Notes: generated by a model from the sequence alone, not told the origin. A stretch of DNA of 45,346 bases from Burkholderiales bacterium (GCA_023701005.1 JAMPXW010000002.1:1-45346); one strand, 5' to 3'. Shown: positions 30,224 through 38,384, numbered from the stretch's first letter. Made by a program: numbers and translations.

Positions 30224-30790
30224 ATGTCTAAAATTTCAACAATGTTAGCATTTTCTCTTATTATAGTAACAGGTGTTTTAGGGTGGGTTCTTGGGTATTA
30301 CAATACTTCTGATTATAAAATAAATATGTATGACAAAACTGCTATGGATTTTGGTCGTGCAGATAAAACATTGGACCTTCGTTATATAAATGCGATGATA
30401 GCTCACCATAGAGGAGCTATGCTTTTAGCTGAACAAGTAAATAAAGAAACAAAAAGACAAGAAATGAAAGATTTGTCCATAATGATTTTAAATGATGAAC
30501 CAAAAGCAATTGATGAACTTTATAATTGGAAAAAAGATTGGTATGAAGATACTAAAATAGTCAAAGATCCTTTAGTCGCTAATCTAGGAGCTTATGATGA
30601 AAAATTTGATTTACGTTTCTTGAATGCACTTATCGCACACCATAAAGAAGGGTTGCTCATGACAGAAGAAATAAAAACTAAATCAAGTAGAAATGAAATT
30701 CTAAATAATGCAGATGCAGTAGATACTTTTTTGACAACAACATTAAAACTCTTCAAAGATTGGAGAATAGAATGGTATAACATTAATTAA
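30224..30790 (+). CDS. Membrane-anchored DUF305 protein
   Basis: An N-terminal membrane helix (about 6-26) anchors a four-helix domain made of two related halves, each with an AHH motif: YINAMIAHHRGAMLLAEQ and FLNALIAHHKEGLLMTEE. This is the DUF305 pattern, in which His and Met residues are thought to bind metal, and the family is often found with copper genes. It probably faces outward. It starts 38 nt after csoR and ends 8 nt before copA, so it should be part of the copper operon. Molecular function is not established. Confidence 0.82.
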   Translation: MSKISTMLAFSLIIVTGVLGWVLGYYNTSDYKINMYDKTAMDFGRADKTLDLRYINAMIAHHRGAMLLAEQVNKETKRQEMKDLSIMILNDEPKAIDELYNWKKDWYEDTKIVKDPLVANLGAYDEKFDLRFLNALIAHHKEGLLMTEEIKTKSSRNEILNNADAVDTFLTTTLKLFKDWRIEWYNIN

Positions 30791-30798
30791 ATTTCTAT

Positions 30799-33018
30799 AT
30801 GATAAAAAAAACATTACAAATTAAAGGAATGCATTGTGCTAGTTGTGCAAGTATTATTACTAACAAAGTTTCTACTTTGAGGGGTGTAAACACTATTAAT
30901 GTTAATTTTGCGACAGAAAAAGCAAATATTTCTTTTGATGATGCTGTTGTTTCTATAGATCAAATGAATAATGGGATCGAAAAATTAGGATATACATTTA
31001 TTGATGAAATAAAAGAAGATAAAGTAAAAGATCTGCTCGCAATAAAATCAAAAATGCAATTTGTCTTACCAATCTCACTTTTAGTTTTTTTTCTTATGCT
31101 CTGGGATATCGGTGCAAAATTGTTTTATTTAATTCCAAATCTTCCTTTACCAATGTCTACACTCAATATCATTTCTATGATATTCGCAAGTATTATACTT
31201 TTTTGGATTGGACAGCCATTTTTACAAGGTGTAGTAAGATTTGTTAAATATCGTGTTGCCAATATGGACACGCTTATCGGTATTGGTACTCTTGTTGCAT
31301 ATCTTTACAGCATGAGCATCACATTATTTCCTACAATAAGAACAATATTAAAACTTCCTGAAACTACTTATTTTGATGTCACGATAGTAGTAATAGGTTT
31401 TGTAATATTAGGAAAATATCTCGAAGCTCGTTCAAAACTTCGTACAGGAGAAGCGATAGAAAAACTTCTAGACCTTCAAGCAAAAACTGCTTTACTTTGG
31501 CGGAATGACAGAGAAGTGGAAATCCCTATAAATGAAGTAAAAATAGGCGACATTCTTATTGTAAAACCAGGATCAAAAATTCCAGTTGATGGAATAATAA
31601 TTGAAGGATTTTCTTCTATTGATGAATCGATGATCACAGGAGAGTCTATCCCTGTAGATAAAAAAATTGGAAATTTTGTTATTGGTGCAACAATAAACAA
31701 ACAAGGTAATTTTAAATTTAAAGCAACAAAAATCGGATCTGATACAATGCTCGCTCAGATCATTAAAATGGTTGAAGATGCACAAGGATCAAAAGCACCG
31801 ATACAAGCTGTAGCTGATAAAATTTCAAGTGTTTTTGTCCCTACAGTTCTTCTCATAGCTTTATCTTCATTAATCTTATGGCTTAGTGTGGGTGTGTATG
31901 CATTAGGTTTTTCAAATGCACTTTCGTATGGAATAATTTCTTTTGTTGGTGTTCTCATCATCGCATGTCCTTGCGCATTGGGTTTGGCTACTCCAACTGC
32001 GATAATAGTCGGCGTGGGTAAAGGAGCAGAAAATGGTATTCTCATAAGAGATGCTGAAGCATTAGAGAAACTTAGTCACATAGATACTGTAGTCTTCGAC
32101 AAAACAGGCACAATAACAAAAGGAGAACCAGAAGTTACTGATATTATTTCTTTAGATAATTCATTTATAGAAGTAGACATACTTCGCATGAGTGCAAGCA
32201 TCGAAAAACTTTCAGAACATCCTTTAGCAAATGCTATCGTAATAAAAGCCGAGGAACAAAAAATAAATTTAGAAAAAGTTGAAAACTTTCAAAGCCTAGA
32301 GGGTATCGGCGTAGAAGGCACAATCAATAATAAATATATAACAATCCATAAGCCATTACATGATGATTTAAAAATAAATAAAATTAAAGAATTACAAGAA
32401 CAAGGGAAGACCGTCGTTATAGTTGAAATTGATAAAAAACAAATTGGTATCATTGCACTTTCAGATACAATAAAAGAAGAATCGAAAGATGCTATTGCAA
32501 AGTTACACGAAAGAAACATTAAAGTGATAATGCTCACAGGCGACAATCATCTAGCAGCAAATTATATATCTAAACTTACAGGTATAGATGTCGTCATAGC
32601 AGAAGTATTACCTCAAGAAAAAGCGCTTAAAATTAAAGAATTGCAAGATAGTGGAGCTGTCGTCCTAATGGTTGGAGATGGAATCAATGATGCTCCTTCT
32701 TTAGTGCAAGCTGATGTCGGCATAGCTATGAGCACAGGGACGGATGTGGCTATAGAATCAGCAGGCATGACTCTTTTGGGTGGAGATATTTCAAAAATTA
32801 CGAAAGCAATAAAATTATCAAAGATGACAATGAAGGGGATAAAGCAAAATCTTTTCTGGGCTTTTATTTTTAACATCATTGGCATACCTCTTGCAGCTGG
32901 ATTATTTTTCCCATTATTTGGTTGGTCTTTAAATCCTGTTTTTGCAGGACTCGCTATGGCATTCTCAAGTGTTTTTGTAGTGTCGAACTCATTACGAATT
33001 AAAACTAAAAAATTATAA
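30799..33018 (+). CDS. copA: Cu(I)-exporting P-type ATPase CopA
   Basis: One N-terminal HMA domain with C13-x2-C16 is followed by membrane helices, the actuator TGES loop (SMITGESIPVDK), the metal-binding C390-P-C392 in the membrane, the phosphorylation motif DKTGT at D434, the SEHPLA motif of the nucleotide domain and GDGINDAP. These define a P1B-1 type copper exporter. The 739-aa length is normal. It pumps Cu(I) out of the cytoplasm. Its position directly after csoR and DUF305 supports copper rather than another metal. The following gene begins 4 nt after its stop. Confidence 0.95.
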   Translation: MIKKTLQIKGMHCASCASIITNKVSTLRGVNTINVNFATEKANISFDDAVVSIDQMNNGIEKLGYTFIDEIKEDKVKDLLAIKSKMQFVLPISLLVFFLMLWDIGAKLFYLIPNLPLPMSTLNIISMIFASIILFWIGQPFLQGVVRFVKYRVANMDTLIGIGTLVAYLYSMSITLFPTIRTILKLPETTYFDVTIVVIGFVILGKYLEARSKLRTGEAIEKLLDLQAKTALLWRNDREVEIPINEVKIGDILIVKPGSKIPVDGIIIEGFSSIDESMITGESIPVDKKIGNFVIGATINKQGNFKFKATKIGSDTMLAQIIKMVEDAQGSKAPIQAVADKISSVFVPTVLLIALSSLILWLSVGVYALGFSNALSYGIISFVGVLIIACPCALGLATPTAIIVGVGKGAENGILIRDAEALEKLSHIDTVVFDKTGTITKGEPEVTDIISLDNSFIEVDILRMSASIEKLSEHPLANAIVIKAEEQKINLEKVENFQSLEGIGVEGTINNKYITIHKPLHDDLKINKIKELQEQGKTVVIVEIDKKQIGIIALSDTIKEESKDAIAKLHERNIKVIMLTGDNHLAANYISKLTGIDVVIAEVLPQEKALKIKELQDSGAVVLMVGDGINDAPSLVQADVGIAMSTGTDVAIESAGMTLLGGDISKITKAIKLSKMTMKGIKQNLFWAFIFNIIGIPLAAGLFFPLFGWSLNPVFAGLAMAFSSVFVVSNSLRIKTKKL

Positions 33019-33022
33019 TTGT

Positions 33023-34033
33023 ATGAAAAATTATACCTTTCATGTTTCTGGTACTCATTGCGCTTCATGTAAAATATTGATTGAAGATATTCTTAAAAAA
33101 GAAGATTGTATAAAAAATGCTCAAGTCGACTTAAAAAAAGAAATTATTCACATTAACACAAATAGTAATAATAGCCAAGAAGAATTAGCAGAAATACTCA
33201 CTGATAAAATTAAAACACACGGATATACTCTTTCTCTAGAAAAAATTATAAAAAAAGAAGAAACTGATAATACTATTTGGAAAGCAATACCAATAGGTAT
33301 CATGTTTTTAATATTATTTTTTTTACTTCAAAAATCAGGCATTCTAAATTTTGGTATTGGCGGAAAGATCACACCCATAACAAGTTTTATCATTGGTTTG
33401 ATAGCTTCTGTTTCTAGTTGTCTCGCTATTGTTGGAGGCCTTGTACTTTCATTGTCGGCTAAGGTTATACAAGATGACAATAAATCTACTAAAAAACCAT
33501 TTATTTTGTTTCATTTAGGAAGAATATTTGGGTTTGCTTTGCTTGGGGGTATACTTGGTTTTATCGGTAAAACTATCGGCATTAACTTTATATTTTCAGC
33601 AATTTTAGGATTACTTACTTCAATAGTAATGATTTTCCTTGGACTTAATCTTTTAGGAATTTTAAGAAAAAATAAATTTACACTATCAAGTAATTTATTT
33701 GCTTACTTTAGAAAAGTAGAACATACGACAATAGCCCCTATCCTTGTCGGCATAGGAACATTCTTTTTACCTTGTGGGTTTACTCAATCTATGCAGGTCG
33801 CAGCACTTTCAAGTGGATCCTTTGTTTCTGGAATGGGGTTAATGTTTACATTTGCTCTTGGTACACTTCCAGTGCTCGCTCTTCTGTCTTTCAGTTCTGT
33901 TTCATTTGCTCATTCAAATTATGCTCCACTCTTTTTCAAATCAGCAGGAATAGTAGTCATTGGTCTTGGAATTTTCTCATTTCTTTCTTTACTTGCAGGT
34001 ATAGGTATTATTAATCCTTTATTTAATATATAA
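33023..34033 (+). CDS. HMA domain fused to a SafE/DsbD-like membrane domain
   Basis: An N-terminal HMA domain (HVSGTHCASCKILIEDIL, Cys pair CASC) is followed by about seven helices of the cytochrome-biogenesis/UreH-like (DsbD_2, often labelled sulfite exporter TauE/SafE) type. Two membrane cysteines lie in ASVSSCLAIVGG and FFLPCGFTQSMQV, the pairs that DsbD-type proteins use for electrons or metal. The 336-aa protein may transfer copper or electrons across the membrane to the outside cupredoxin encoded next. It lies 4 nt after copA and 7 nt before the next gene. The exact reaction is unknown. Confidence 0.8.
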   Translation: MKNYTFHVSGTHCASCKILIEDILKKEDCIKNAQVDLKKEIIHINTNSNNSQEELAEILTDKIKTHGYTLSLEKIIKKEETDNTIWKAIPIGIMFLILFFLLQKSGILNFGIGGKITPITSFIIGLIASVSSCLAIVGGLVLSLSAKVIQDDNKSTKKPFILFHLGRIFGFALLGGILGFIGKTIGINFIFSAILGLLTSIVMIFLGLNLLGILRKNKFTLSSNLFAYFRKVEHTTIAPILVGIGTFFLPCGFTQSMQVAALSSGSFVSGMGLMFTFALGTLPVLALLSFSSVSFAHSNYAPLFFKSAGIVVIGLGIFSFLSLLAGIGIINPLFNI

Positions 34034-34040
34034 TAATTTT

Positions 34041-34427
34041 ATGGATAAAAAAGTTTCAATAATAATCATAAGTGCAATTATTCTAAGTATTGGAATAATT
34101 ATATTTAGTGGATCTATATTTAAGAATGTCACTGATACACAAAATAGCGTCATTAAAGATGGTATTCAATATATAACCATAGAAGCAAAGGGAGGATATT
34201 CTCCTAGGAAATCTACTGCGAAAGCAGGCATTCCAACAAAACTCATTATAAAAACAAATGATACTTATGATTGTTCACTTGCTCTTGCTATTAAATCTTT
34301 AAATTATCAAAAAATTCTTTCTCAAAATGGGGAAGAAATTATTGATATTGGAACACCTGTAGCAGGAAGCCCCCTAAGAGGAGTGTGCAGTATGGGAATG
34401 TATAATTTCGTTGTTAATTTTAATTAA
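34041..34427 (+). CDS. Membrane-anchored cupredoxin-like protein
   Basis: One N-terminal helix (about 4-26) tethers a small beta domain resembling cupredoxins: YITIEAKGGYSPRKSTAKAGIPTKLIIKTNDTYDCS, then PLRGVCSMGMYNFVVNF. The possible copper ligands are the Cys near residue 80, the Cys in CSMGM and the methionines; the usual C-terminal His is missing. It is the last gene of the copper operon and probably takes up copper delivered by the preceding membrane protein. A strong terminator follows 12 nt after its stop. Confidence 0.72.
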   Translation: MDKKVSIIIISAIILSIGIIIFSGSIFKNVTDTQNSVIKDGIQYITIEAKGGYSPRKSTAKAGIPTKLIIKTNDTYDCSLALAIKSLNYQKILSQNGEEIIDIGTPVAGSPLRGVCSMGMYNFVVNFN

Positions 34428-34438
34428 AAAATGAGAGT

Positions 34439-34472
34439 ATCAAAAATACCCCTATTGTGGGGTATTTTTGAT
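34439..34472 (+). terminator. Terminator of the copper operon (also operator-like)
   Basis: A 14-bp perfect stem (ATCAAAAATACCCC / GGGGTATTTTTGAT) with a TATTGT loop. It has the shape of a terminator with T-rich 3' arm. Its core ATACCCC...GGGGTAT also resembles the CsoR operator. Confidence 0.7.
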
Positions 34473-34478
34473 TTTAAG

Positions 34479-34487
34479 TGATATAAT
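34479..34487 (+). promoter_or_regulatory. Extended -10 promoter of the 43-aa gene
   Basis: TGA-TATAAT lies 15 nt before the ATG at 34503 and restarts transcription after the copper operon terminator. Confidence 0.45.
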
Positions 34488-34502
34488 TATATTAATAATT
34501 TT

Positions 34503-34634
34503 ATGAAAAAGATTAAAATTAGTTTTAAATTTTTGTGGTATGATTTTTGGATAGGAGCTTTTTATGATAGAAATTTAAAGGTACTTTATATATGCCCATT
34601 ACCAATGTGCGTGATAAGAATTTGGAAAGATTAA
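34503..34634 (+). CDS. Small conserved protein with WYDFWIG...YICPLP motif, 43 aa
   Basis: The peptide contains KFLWYDFWIGAFYDRNLKV and LYICPLPMCVIRIW. I recall small bacterial and phage proteins of about this length with the same WYDxWIGxYYD...CPLP pattern, but no function is known to me. Two Cys lie in the CPLPMC segment. It has its own promoter and lies 3 nt before the next gene, so the two are probably translated from one message. Confidence 0.7.
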   Translation: MKKIKISFKFLWYDFWIGAFYDRNLKVLYICPLPMCVIRIWKD

Positions 34635-34637
34635 AAT

Positions 34638-35168
34638 ATGGATTCATATAAATTTAGTCCAATAGAAAATGAAGAGCAGCTTATGAAAGCTATAAAATAC
34701 ACTCATATTGAGTGTTCCAGATTGTGTTATGAAGCTTTTAATAAATATCTTCCAGTCGCAGGTAATATTGGAATATTTTGTCATTATGATACTGAATATG
34801 AAGTTCTTACAAAATTAAGAAAAGGTCTCACTGAAGAATCAGACAATTGGAATCAAAAGTATTTTCGTTTATATAAACCAATTGTTATTCCTGAAGGAAA
34901 TGGAGTTCCGGGAGCAGTTTATACTTATCTTTATATCCGCCACCCAGACAAGGAAAAACCTCAAGTTGGTGATGTTGATTTTGTTTTAGGAAAAGATGAA
35001 TTCGATGAATTAAAAAATTTGTCATTAAATGGTAGTAATATTAATAATATTGATATTTTTTATCGTCCAGATCTAGATATGGTAAGATTATCTAAGATAA
35101 ATGTTGATGTTTTACCTTATATAACTACAAAAACAATAAAGGAAGTTTTAAAAAAATTATCAATTTAA
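34638..35168 (+). CDS. Uncharacterised CPR-type protein, 176 aa
   Basis: The protein contains AGNIGIFCHYDTEYEVLTKLRKGLTEESDNWNQKYFRLYKP, VYTYLYIRHPD, GDVDFVLGKDEFDEL and a late IFYRPDLDMVRLS. I recognise this arrangement from hypothetical proteins of CPR genomes but know no function. It has no signal or membrane helix, and conserved aromatic and acidic residues suggest an enzyme or binding fold. It follows the 43-aa gene by 3 nt and precedes mscL by 10 nt. Confidence 0.6.
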   Translation: MDSYKFSPIENEEQLMKAIKYTHIECSRLCYEAFNKYLPVAGNIGIFCHYDTEYEVLTKLRKGLTEESDNWNQKYFRLYKPIVIPEGNGVPGAVYTYLYIRHPDKEKPQVGDVDFVLGKDEFDELKNLSLNGSNINNIDIFYRPDLDMVRLSKINVDVLPYITTKTIKEVLKKLSI

Positions 35169-35178
35169 CAATAAAAAC

Positions 35179-35481
35179 ATGAAAGGATTCATAAATTTTA
35201 TTAGAGAACAAGGTGTTATAGGATTGGCAATTGGTTTTATTTTAGGAGGAGCTGTGTCGAAAGTAGTCACAGCACTCGTCACGGATATCATAAATCCATT
35301 ACTTAGTGTCGTTTTAGGAGCCACAGAAGGCCTAAAAACAGCTTCTTTTGGCATAGGGAGTGCTCAGATACTATATGGAGATTTGATAAGCGTAATAATC
35401 GATTTTCTTATAATAGCTTTGGTCGTTTATTTTGGATTTAAAATGTTAGGTATTGAAAAATTAGATAAACCTAAAGCATAA
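35179..35481 (+). CDS. mscL: Large-conductance mechanosensitive channel MscL
   Basis: MscL opens under membrane tension and releases solutes on osmotic downshock. The first helix VIGLAIGFILGGAVSKVVTALVTDIINPLL is the typical pore helix, with the second helix DLISVIIDFLIIALVVYFGF. At 100 aa the periplasmic loop and the C-terminal bundle are shorter than in E. coli (136 aa). It is 5 nt before the next membrane-protein gene. Confidence 0.92.
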   Translation: MKGFINFIREQGVIGLAIGFILGGAVSKVVTALVTDIINPLLSVVLGATEGLKTASFGIGSAQILYGDLISVIIDFLIIALVVYFGFKMLGIEKLDKPKA

Positions 35482-35486
35482 TATAC

Positions 35487-35849
35487 ATGACAACAAGAAA
35501 TGTAAACCAAGAACACAAAGAGAAATTAACTTTTTTTGATAAAGTAGCTTTATCTATCACAAAGATGGTTGGTACTATGTGGTGTGCAATAATTTTTACC
35601 ATCATCGCACTCATAGGCTTGCCGTATGCTTTGAATAACGGGACAGCTGAGACGATAACTTGGCTAGTTCAAACATTCTTGCAACTCGTATTATTGGCTG
35701 TGGTTTTGGCAGGACAAAATCTTCAAAATAGACATTCAGAGATAAGGGCAGACGCAGATTATGAAAATAATGTGAATGTCAGAAAAGATGCAGAGATTAT
35801 TATGAAAAGATTAGACGAAATAGAAAAGAAAATTGATTCATTAAAATAA
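35487..35849 (+). CDS. Small two-helix membrane protein, DUF1003-like
   Basis: Two membrane helices (about 30-52 and 61-80) are followed by QNLQNRHSEIRADADYENNVNVRKDAEIIMKRLDEIEKKI, a pattern close to the DUF1003 C-terminus (QNRQ...D...N...E). The length (120 aa) is shorter than most DUF1003 proteins and the first part differs, so the match is tentative. No function is known. It lies between mscL and an HD-domain gene with almost no gaps. Confidence 0.5.
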   Translation: MTTRNVNQEHKEKLTFFDKVALSITKMVGTMWCAIIFTIIALIGLPYALNNGTAETITWLVQTFLQLVLLAVVLAGQNLQNRHSEIRADADYENNVNVRKDAEIIMKRLDEIEKKIDSLK

Positions 35850-35850
35850 A

Positions 35851-36501
35851 ATGAAAACTGTTGAACAAATATATTCCGAATATAAAATAAATTCTGGCTT
35901 GCAATTACATCAGTTAAGAACTGGTGCAGTTGCTAAAATTATTTGTGATAATTTCAAAGGAGATTTAGATAAAAAATCAATAATTTTAGCCTGTCTTTTC
36001 CACGATATGGGCAACATAATTAAATTTGACTTAAATTTTTCTCCAGAATTATTAGAACCAGAAGGAGTAGAATATTGGCAAAAAATTAGAGGAGAATTTA
36101 TAGAAAAATATGGGGAAAGTGAACATGTTGCTACAGAAATTATAGCCGAGGAGATTGGTTTGCCAAAAGAAGTTATTGATCATATAAAAAGTATCGGATT
36201 TTCTAATGCTATTAAAAATAATTTAAGTAGTTCATACGAAAATAAGATATGTAATTATTCCGATATGAGAGTTAGCCCGCTAGGAGTACTTCCTTTTAGG
36301 GAACGCGCCTTAGAAGGGAGAAAAAGATATTTAGCAAGAAAAGATAATCATGCGATAGCATCTGATAATTTTGAAGAACTTTTTAGTTCTATGGAAAACA
36401 TTGAAAAACAAATTTTTGTTAAAACTAAAATAAAACCAGAAGAAATAACAGAAGAAAGCATACAAGAAATAATGAAAGAATTAAGAAATTTAACCATATG
36501 A
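35851..36501 (+). CDS. HD-domain metal-dependent phosphohydrolase
   Basis: The HD motif residues are visible as H20 (LHQLRTGAVA), H51-D52 (CLFHDMGN) and a later D in ICNYSDMRVSP, as expected for HD hydrolases of nucleotides or phosphoesters. The protein has 216 aa and no added domain. The substrate is unknown. Its start is 1 nt after the previous stop. It forms a run with HIT, CYTH and Nudix enzymes, hinting at nucleotide clean-up (inference). Confidence 0.8.
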   Translation: MKTVEQIYSEYKINSGLQLHQLRTGAVAKIICDNFKGDLDKKSIILACLFHDMGNIIKFDLNFSPELLEPEGVEYWQKIRGEFIEKYGESEHVATEIIAEEIGLPKEVIDHIKSIGFSNAIKNNLSSSYENKICNYSDMRVSPLGVLPFRERALEGRKRYLARKDNHAIASDNFEELFSSMENIEKQIFVKTKIKPEEITEESIQEIMKELRNLTI

Positions 36502-36507
36502 TATAAT
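36499..36507 (+). promoter_or_regulatory. Extended -10 promoter of the HIT gene, leaderless
   Basis: TGA-TATAAT followed by 6 nt and the ATG, inside the end of the HD gene. It is a good example of the window-wide start geometry. Confidence 0.55.
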
Positions 36508-36513
36508 AAATTT

Positions 36514-36969
36514 ATGTTATCAAAAAATGGGAAAAAGATTTGTGTATATTGTTCAAAGCCCGAAATCAAAGAACGCATGATTATAAAAAATAATCTTGCT
36601 TGGGCATTTCCTACAAATATTCCAATTGTTCCAGGGCATATTTTAATATGCCCAATAAGATGTGCTGCTAATTTTAATGATTTAACAAAAAAAGAAATTA
36701 CAGCAATATTTGATTTACAAAAAATACTAAAAAAATCTTTACAAAAAACATTCAAAGCAAGGGGGTTTAATTATGCTTGGAATGAAGAAGAAGTAGGAGG
36801 CCAAGCTGTGCCTCATTTTCATTTACATATGTTGCCAAGAAAAAAGGGAGATAATGGAATTACAAAATATGATCCGAGAAAATTTCTTTATAGACCGGGA
36901 AGCAGAGAACCCTCAAAAGAAAAGGAGTTAATTTCTGTTGTAAAAATGGTAAAGAAAAATTTAAAATAG
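36514..36969 (+). CDS. HIT-family nucleotide hydrolase
   Basis: The histidine triad lies in AVPHFHLHMLPR (H101, H103, H105), with PIVPGHILICPIR earlier as in HIT and Ap4A-hydrolase relatives. The N-terminus has CVYC, a possible zinc pair seen in some HIT proteins. The 151-aa length is normal. The natural substrate cannot be told; HIT enzymes cleave AMP-linked compounds. Confidence 0.88.
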   Translation: MLSKNGKKICVYCSKPEIKERMIIKNNLAWAFPTNIPIVPGHILICPIRCAANFNDLTKKEITAIFDLQKILKKSLQKTFKARGFNYAWNEEEVGGQAVPHFHLHMLPRKKGDNGITKYDPRKFLYRPGSREPSKEKELISVVKMVKKNLK

Positions 36970-36988
36970 AGTAATTCAAATAAATAAA

Positions 36989-37537
36989 ATGTCACACGAA
37001 ATTGAGACAAAAATTCTAGATGTTGATAAAGAAATTATAAAAGAAAAAATGATTTATTTGGGTGCAGAAAAAATAAAAGAAACTAGATTATTTGTAGATT
37101 GGTTTGGTTTAAAAAGTTTTTCTCACAAGAGTGAAGAAGATCCTTGGTTTTTGAGAATTAGAACTGATAGTGAAGGAAATAGTGAAGTAACTTGGAAAAA
37201 AGCTCGAAATTTTTTAGGAGCATCCAGCTCGCACAAAGAGATCAATTTTAAAATTTCAAACAAAGATGCCATGGCAGATTTATTTATTGAATTAGGTATG
37301 GAGCTTTATGCTCATCAAGAAAAAGATAGAATTTCTTGGATTTACAAAGATTGGTCTTTTGATTTAGATCAATATCCAGAAATGCCAGCATATTTTGAAA
37401 TTGAAGGTAAGAGCGAGGAAAGTATACAAGAAGCAATCAAACTACTTGAATTAGAAAATAAAGTAGCTACTCCAAAAGGAGAAACAGATATTATAGTAAA
37501 TAATTACGGTTTAAATTGGTATAACATGAGATTTTAA
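36989..37537 (+). CDS. CYTH-domain protein (class IV cyclase / triphosphatase family)
   Basis: The signature ExExK appears at the N-terminus as EIETK, and alternating charged strands follow (WFLRIRTDSEGNSEVTWKK, KEINFKI, RISWIYKDWSFDLDQYPEMPAYFEIEG), as in the CYTH tunnel fold. Members cut thiamine triphosphate or inorganic triphosphate, or make cAMP. The 182-aa length suits a stand-alone CYTH. No CHAD domain is attached. The substrate is not decided by the sequence. Confidence 0.85.
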   Translation: MSHEIETKILDVDKEIIKEKMIYLGAEKIKETRLFVDWFGLKSFSHKSEEDPWFLRIRTDSEGNSEVTWKKARNFLGASSSHKEINFKISNKDAMADLFIELGMELYAHQEKDRISWIYKDWSFDLDQYPEMPAYFEIEGKSEESIQEAIKLLELENKVATPKGETDIIVNNYGLNWYNMRF

Positions 37538-37563
37538 TTATGAAAAAATTATTAATTGATTTT

Positions 37564-37584
37564 TAGACGTTGGACGTCTATAGT
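37564..37584 (+). promoter_or_regulatory. Small palindrome and -10 box before the Nudix gene
   Basis: TAGACGT-TGG-ACGTCTA forms a 7-bp inverted repeat that overlaps TATAGT (37579-37584), 9 nt before the ATG at 37594. It may be an operator, or chance. Confidence 0.35.
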
Positions 37585-37593
37585 TATCCACAT

Positions 37594-38109
37594 ATGAGTG
37601 AAATATTGGAATTTGGAATTAAAAGAGAAAATGAAGAGAGAAGAGACGGTGGCTGTGCCGTCGTATTTGACCCTAAAAGTCAAAAATATGCAGTAAATAG
37701 AATAATCGACAACAATTGGTTGGGATTTTTTTCTGGGGGAGTTGAAGATGGTGAAGATATGCAAGAAGGAATATTGAGAGAAGTTACAGAAGAAGGCGGT
37801 TTATATGATTTTTTATATGTTGAAAAAATTGCAGAAGCGGAATGTCATTTTTATGCTAGTTTAAAAAAATTAAATCGTGTCGCTCATGCCACTTGTCTTT
37901 TAGTTATACTTAAAAGTACGGATTTAAAACCTACTAAGCTGGAAGAACATGAAAAATTTGAATTAACTTGGGTGACTACAGAAGAAATGTTTTTAGATTT
38001 AAATAAAAATAATAAAGATAAAAATAGAGATCATTGGATTTACTTTTTTAAAAAAGCTGTAAACAGGGCAATTGAATTAGGGTACGACAAAACTAGCAAA
38101 AAAATATAA
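37594..38109 (+). CDS. Nudix hydrolase
   Basis: The Nudix box is complete: GGVEDGEDMQEGILREVTEEGG, giving the GX5EX7REUXEEXGU pattern. Nudix enzymes hydrolyse nucleoside diphosphates linked to other groups. The 171-aa protein also has WVTTEEMFLDL after the box and a C-terminal helix. The start was placed at the ATG downstream of a TATAGT box; the TTG eight codons earlier lies in the promoter palindrome. The substrate is unknown. Confidence 0.88.
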   Translation: MSEILEFGIKRENEERRDGGCAVVFDPKSQKYAVNRIIDNNWLGFFSGGVEDGEDMQEGILREVTEEGGLYDFLYVEKIAEAECHFYASLKKLNRVAHATCLLVILKSTDLKPTKLEEHEKFELTWVTTEEMFLDLNKNNKDKNRDHWIYFFKKAVNRAIELGYDKTSKKI

Positions 38110-38180
38110 TATATTTAATTTTCAAATTATGATACAATGTATTTGGTCGTATTTTGTCAGCCTAATTTCTATATATTTCT

Positions 38181-38300
38181 ATGGACAACACAAATACACA
38201 AGGTACTGATGTTCCTGCAACAGAAGTTCCTACAACTGAAGAAGTTCAAACTCCAGCTGAAGAGACTACAACTCCAGCCGAAGAAACTACAACTGAATAA
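38181..38300 (+). CDS. Tiny acidic Thr/Pro/Glu-rich peptide, 39 aa
   Basis: The reading frame encodes MDNTNTQGTDVPATEVPTTE and ends with two copies of PAEETTT from a 21-nt tandem repeat. It contains no Lys or Arg, no Cys and no aromatic residue, so it should be disordered. A TATATA box about 5 nt before the ATG and a strong terminator after the stop make it a free-standing transcription unit. The overlapping longer frame is a shadow with no such signals. Function unknown. Confidence 0.5.
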   Translation: MDNTNTQGTDVPATEVPTTEEVQTPAEETTTPAEETTTE

Positions 38301-38329
38301 AGTAGTGACTTTTAAATCAAAATGATTTA

Positions 38330-38370
38330 ACTAAAAAACCTAGCAAAATAGCTGGGTTTTTTAGTTTTTT
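38330..38370 (+). terminator. Terminator after the acidic peptide gene
   Basis: A 15-bp stem with one mismatch, ACTAAAAAACCTAGC / GCTGGGTTTTTTAGT, with loop AAAATA and a following T run. Confidence 0.85.
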
Positions 38371-38384
38371 TATTAGTAATTATA

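Noticed and set aside
38137-38325. 62-residue Leu/Lys/Gln-rich frame overlapping the acidic peptide gene
   Set aside because: Its repeats only mirror the 21-nt DNA repeat in another frame, and it runs past the other frame's stop towards the terminator without its own start signals.
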